Assembly: GCA_028532985.1 (NCBI GenBank)
Contig: JANCIK010000010.1
Location: 1,736,001 to 1,800,000, forward strand
Source: Stropharia rugosoannulata
Lineage: Eukaryota; Basidiomycota; Agaricomycetes; Agaricales; Strophariaceae
Reading direction: 5' to 3'
Length of the DNA stretch: 64,000 nt
The notes under the pieces are model-generated. The model had not been told where the DNA came from. It ran no database searches and saw nothing but the letters and a program-made list of their open reading frames with translations. Positions 60,501 through 64,000 of this stretch are shown here, in pieces. The first letter of the stretch is position 1. Every line of letters begins with the position of its first letter. The position numbers and the translations under genes were made by a program.

Positions 60501-63500
60501 GTGAAAACAGGCATGACGTTGTAAAGAACTGAGTCTGGTGCCAGACGAGCTAAGTTAGCAGTGAGAAGCAAGGCTTGTTGGAACGTTTGCGGGTTGCCGG
60601 ATACTGCACGATATCACATATCAGTATAACAGTAACATCAACAGTCGCCCGATTACAGACCTCTGATGACCTCCACCAAGACATCCAGCCTTATAACAGA
60701 CGGGGAAATGTTAGGAGCCTCCTACATATATTATAATTAGCAAAGAATGTCGAGTAGAGGTATAAAGTATACCTTTATATTGGATGCAGCACTCTCAACA
60801 GCCGACATAAGAAGTTGTTCGATGTAGCTAACATCCGCTTGTGTTGGAGGAAGGGCTTGCACGACTTTGCTGAGCGTCTCAAGAAGACTGGTAACCAGCT
60901 CGAGAGAACCTGGAAGCGATTTTGTGCCGAGAATCTCTACGAGGAAACTGAGACGGGAAAGCGTGTCTTCAGGAACCCTGCAAAGTTACTGGTTAACTCA
61001 AGCCCATTACATTAAACAAATACAAAAGACGGACTCAGCGGTTTTAACTCGCTTTGGTGCACGAGGACTGGACGCAGTTCCCGCAGGAGAGAGAGAGTCC
61101 AACAGATGCAAAATAAGTGGCACATCTGTGAGTATGGAACTCAATACATTTCGCGATAACGATTGCTAATAAAAGTAAGGACATCCAAGTTAGTGATCAC
61201 ATTAGCCATCAGACTTAATTCGACTTACAGCAGATGAATCCTGAGTTCCCACCACCAACAAAACATCGCACAATGCGATTTTCCGTTGCTGGTTAAGGGA
61301 AGCAAACACACTCTCAATGGAATGCGCCATAGTTTGCTGCACCGTCAATGGCGCGTGGGCGCTTAGGTAATTCTGAACCATCTTAATTAGAATCTCCCAA
61401 GCTTCGTCTGAGTCGTTGAAGTAGGGAGCAGCGAATGAGTCGATACACGACAACATTCTGGTGATGTACTCTTCTGATGAGACGTTGAATATCTCGCTTG
61501 TAGAGACGACAGAGGTCTTTTCGACGAGGGCTTGTAACGAAGCATGAAGTATTTGGACTTTCACCTTATTGGTTATCGTAGCTATCGACTTCAAAAGGGC
61601 GGTCTGTACTGATTCTGAGTTCAATGCGTTTATATGTGAAAGAAGGTAGCACGAAATCCGATGCTTGTATCTGCACATAATCTCAGATACGGCAAATAGA
61701 AAGATGAGCAATTCAACTCACTCCACATCTTTTTTGCTATCGCCCTTTGTACGGGTAAGATGTTCTGTGTTGAAGACCTTCAGGTACAGAGCATCGTTCA
61801 TGAAGTGGTCGCGGTGCTCGACAATTGCATCGAGGTAACGCTTAAGATCATTCTGGTCCAAATATTGGAGCGCCCCTGTGAAAATTGTGTGAATTTTATT
61901 TAACAGATCAAAGCAAAAAAAGGGCGACGCACTGTCGCTTTTCCCATAGATGGCATCGAACAGGTAAACCGACGAAAATTTGTGCTCTGCTAAAATCCGC
62001 ACTCGCGATATACACTCCATCGCACCTTGGCAAACCTGGGCATCCGTGCTCTGTAGAGCGACAAGCAGTGAAGGCATGACTGTCTGGAAATCGACACCAT
62101 CGTCTTCCTGTATATGCGCCTCCAGGAATGCGGCTGCGTGCAACAGCGATATCGCGCGAGAGTCCTTGACCGCCTCTTGGTCTGCGGACGACCAAATACC
62201 GGCAAGAAATGCCAGAGCATCGCTCCTGAGAGTGGTAAAGAGTATTTGCAGCAGTGCGGTGGACAGAACGGGTACAGAAGTCGATGCGTTGGCTAGTTGA
62301 TAGACTGATCTCATGAGGTACACATAACGGTACGCCTTGTCGTTGTCATCCTAAAAAAAGCATTGAGTTTACAACTTTCTTTCAATGAACAAACGAACTC
62401 ACCACTGTTGGTTCAGAGATCCAGTCAAACACGATGTCGTCCGGCTTGGAGATACGAGAAACAGTGGCGATAATGGAAGTCTGTATCCAGCTCAATGTAG
62501 TTTTACTGTTCGGCTTTGTAATGATATATCTTCCCAATGATATATCATTTGTTGCCTAGTAAACAAAATATCAATTCAGTAAAGTAAAACCTTTCCGGGT
62601 GTGTAAGGCACCTTACATTGAGAGTCAAATGTTCTTGTGACATGTCGTCGATTCCAGATAATTCGTCGAGATCCATAAGGCCTAACACTTTTTGTGCAAC
62701 CTCGATTTGGCGTTCTCCAGACACTGTCTCGATCAAAGAAAGTGCTACAAGGTGGCCCAGCAACTTAACATAAATGTTTGAGTCTTGTAAATTGTTAATG
62801 ATAATCTCAATGCGGGGCAGGAACTTGTCCGAGTCGACGATATTTTCTAACGATACGGAGATGCTATTTAGAGATGAAAAGTCAAGAAGTGAGGTGGGTA
62901 CTTACGCGCAATCTTTGCAGAAATGTTGTAGTTTAGCTGATTCATCAGAGTCACCTCGTCATCATCAGCAACCTTGTCTTTTACCACAGTAGGGCAGCCC
63001 GCAAGCCACTCTCCGATGACAGTGCCTTCCAGTTGTGAGAAGTTGGCGTCAATGAGTTCCCAAACAGCTTCCGATGTCTTCTGCCTGGGCTTTGAGAATA
63101 GCAAAAATGGGAATATGATGCGATGAAAAATCTCTTCTTGTACAGTTGAATTGGCTTTTGAAGCAAAAGCCGACAGCAGATAAGAAAGGTGGAGTCGGAT
63201 TAGGCTACGTTTCAATTTTGTTTGGGAGAGTAGTGTCATTGCCAATGAAGACAGATATTCTTCAGGACTGGACAGGAAGATCGGGGTGATAGCATCTGCA
63301 TTTTCGTATAGTGTTTGGAGCACTTCGGCATTTGTGTCCTGCACGCGTGCAATGAGAACGCTGCACACACTCTCCTACTTCAAATTAGTATGTAGATATG
63401 GACAAAGAAATGAAAACGGCTTACCAGGTCGTTGATGTCAGAAACAGGTTTTTCGCTGATAGTTCTGAGAAGGTCTTTTACGGCGGATGTGCGAACCTTC

Positions 63501-64000
63501 GCATCAGCGTTAGCCGATGCTAAGATGAGGTCAACTCCTTCCTGAGAGCTGACGTGCTCCGTAAGGTTAGAGGACTACATAGTATTATCTCACGTTAGGT
63601 TTATTACACGCCCAATCAATCACAAAAGCGCTTACCATTGTAAGAGATATGAGTAGCTGTTCAACTCCTTCTCGTACGGACTCTCCGGATTCGCATATCT
63701 CGTCGACTGACACTTTAAGAATTTCGGGATATCTCTGTTGAACCAATGACAGAAGACGGCGCCCTGTGATGAGTGTCGAAGCTTCGACTTTAGGCCTTAC
63801 GGAAGTTGACAGGAGATGATCCGAAAAGATTTTGATGACTGTGATAGGGACATTCGGAGTGGATATTAAACCATCCAATAATGCGAGAGCAGAGGTATTG
63901 TCCAGACTAAAAAAATGTTAATTACTTATCCATAAACTGTAGTCATCGACGCACTGATAAAGCAGCAGTCTTCGGACAAGGGGACACAAGATTTTTTCTG
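57568..64000 (-). CDS. UTP10: U3 snoRNP protein UTP10 (HEATR1/BP28), 5' end outside the window
   Basis: The gene runs off the right edge, so the N-terminus is missing. The visible part is a long chain of exons with short introns; the last ones are 57696-57746, 58014-58066, 58212-58270 and 58333-58388, all in frame. The spliced C-terminus reads NETSFKPLFRRLFDWAFVED, DILRRTTFGHLYIYLLDYFK, SLNFDDNAFWRDDKLRQLS, LMHTRSEDARVRINAL and GFVAETATFIAECGEDENDL, ending AIAGTIDGL, which is characteristic of UTP10; the BP28CT domain lies about 58.4-59.3 kb. Upstream exons are HEAT-like helices throughout. UTP10 belongs to the t-UTP/UtpA part of the small-subunit processome in the nucleolus, needed for rDNA transcription and 18S rRNA processing. 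The other exon borders were not resolved individually. Confidence 0.92.

Overview
The window is nuclear DNA from a filamentous basidiomycete fungus, most likely a mushroom-forming Agaricomycete. The evidence is gene structure (many genes with 1-13 introns, usually 45-75 bp, with GT-AG ends) and content: a fruit-body-specific-type secreted protein, a PBD/STE20-like kinase with a very long disordered middle, and an MLKL-type helical-bundle kinase with a fungal C-terminal module. The order or species cannot be named from the sequence. There are no prokaryotic signals, CRISPR arrays, rRNA genes or convincing tRNA genes.

Layout. 0.4-5.8 kb: TSC2/tuberin homologue (minus). 5.8-8.0 kb: gene-free, with a 632-bp hAT-type MITE that has a perfect 8-bp target-site duplication, inserted in one arm of an older inverted repeat. 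8.0-9.6 kb: YqjM/NamA-type flavin oxidoreductase (plus). 10.4-11.2 kb: small secreted, fruit-body-specific-A-like protein (minus). 13.1-15.2 kb: NCS1 nucleobase/allantoin permease (minus). 16.5-19.9 kb: FIG4 phosphoinositide phosphatase (plus). 20.3-21.6 kb: alpha/beta hydrolase (minus). 21.9-23.5 kb: single-pass membrane protein (minus). 24.8-29.1 kb: MLKL-like kinase (minus). 31.1-33.0 kb: two small unknown proteins (plus). 34.6-36.4 kb: DAO-type FAD oxidoreductase (plus). 38.2-41.4 kb: Cid1-type nucleotidyltransferase (minus). 43.1-44.5 kb: BAG-domain protein (minus). 45.5-46.0 and 46.2-49.4 kb: LSM7 and importin-beta (KAP95), head to head. 51.1-57.3 kb: PBD/STE20-like kinase (plus). 57.6-64.0 kb: UTP10 (minus), running off the right edge.

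Gene models were built by joining exons by eye at GT-AG (twice GC-AG) borders. For the 15 complete multi-exon genes the summed exon lengths are divisible by three and the joined proteins read through conserved motifs, which is a strong internal check. Start codons are the weakest part of the models.

How the genes relate. Most are unlinked housekeeping functions: growth signalling (TSC2), endolysosomal lipid turnover (FIG4), nuclear import (KAP95), mRNA decay/splicing (LSM7), RNA 3' tailing (Cid1-like), ribosome biogenesis (UTP10), chaperone co-factor (BAG) and polarity signalling (PBD kinase). They are mixed with accessory genes (oxidoreductases, hydrolase, permease, secreted and membrane proteins, MLKL-like kinase). 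No operon-like or biosynthetic cluster logic is evident. The most interesting items are the MLKL-like kinase, the nested hAT MITE, and the 437-bp intron of the PBD kinase that carries an unexplained coding-like stretch.
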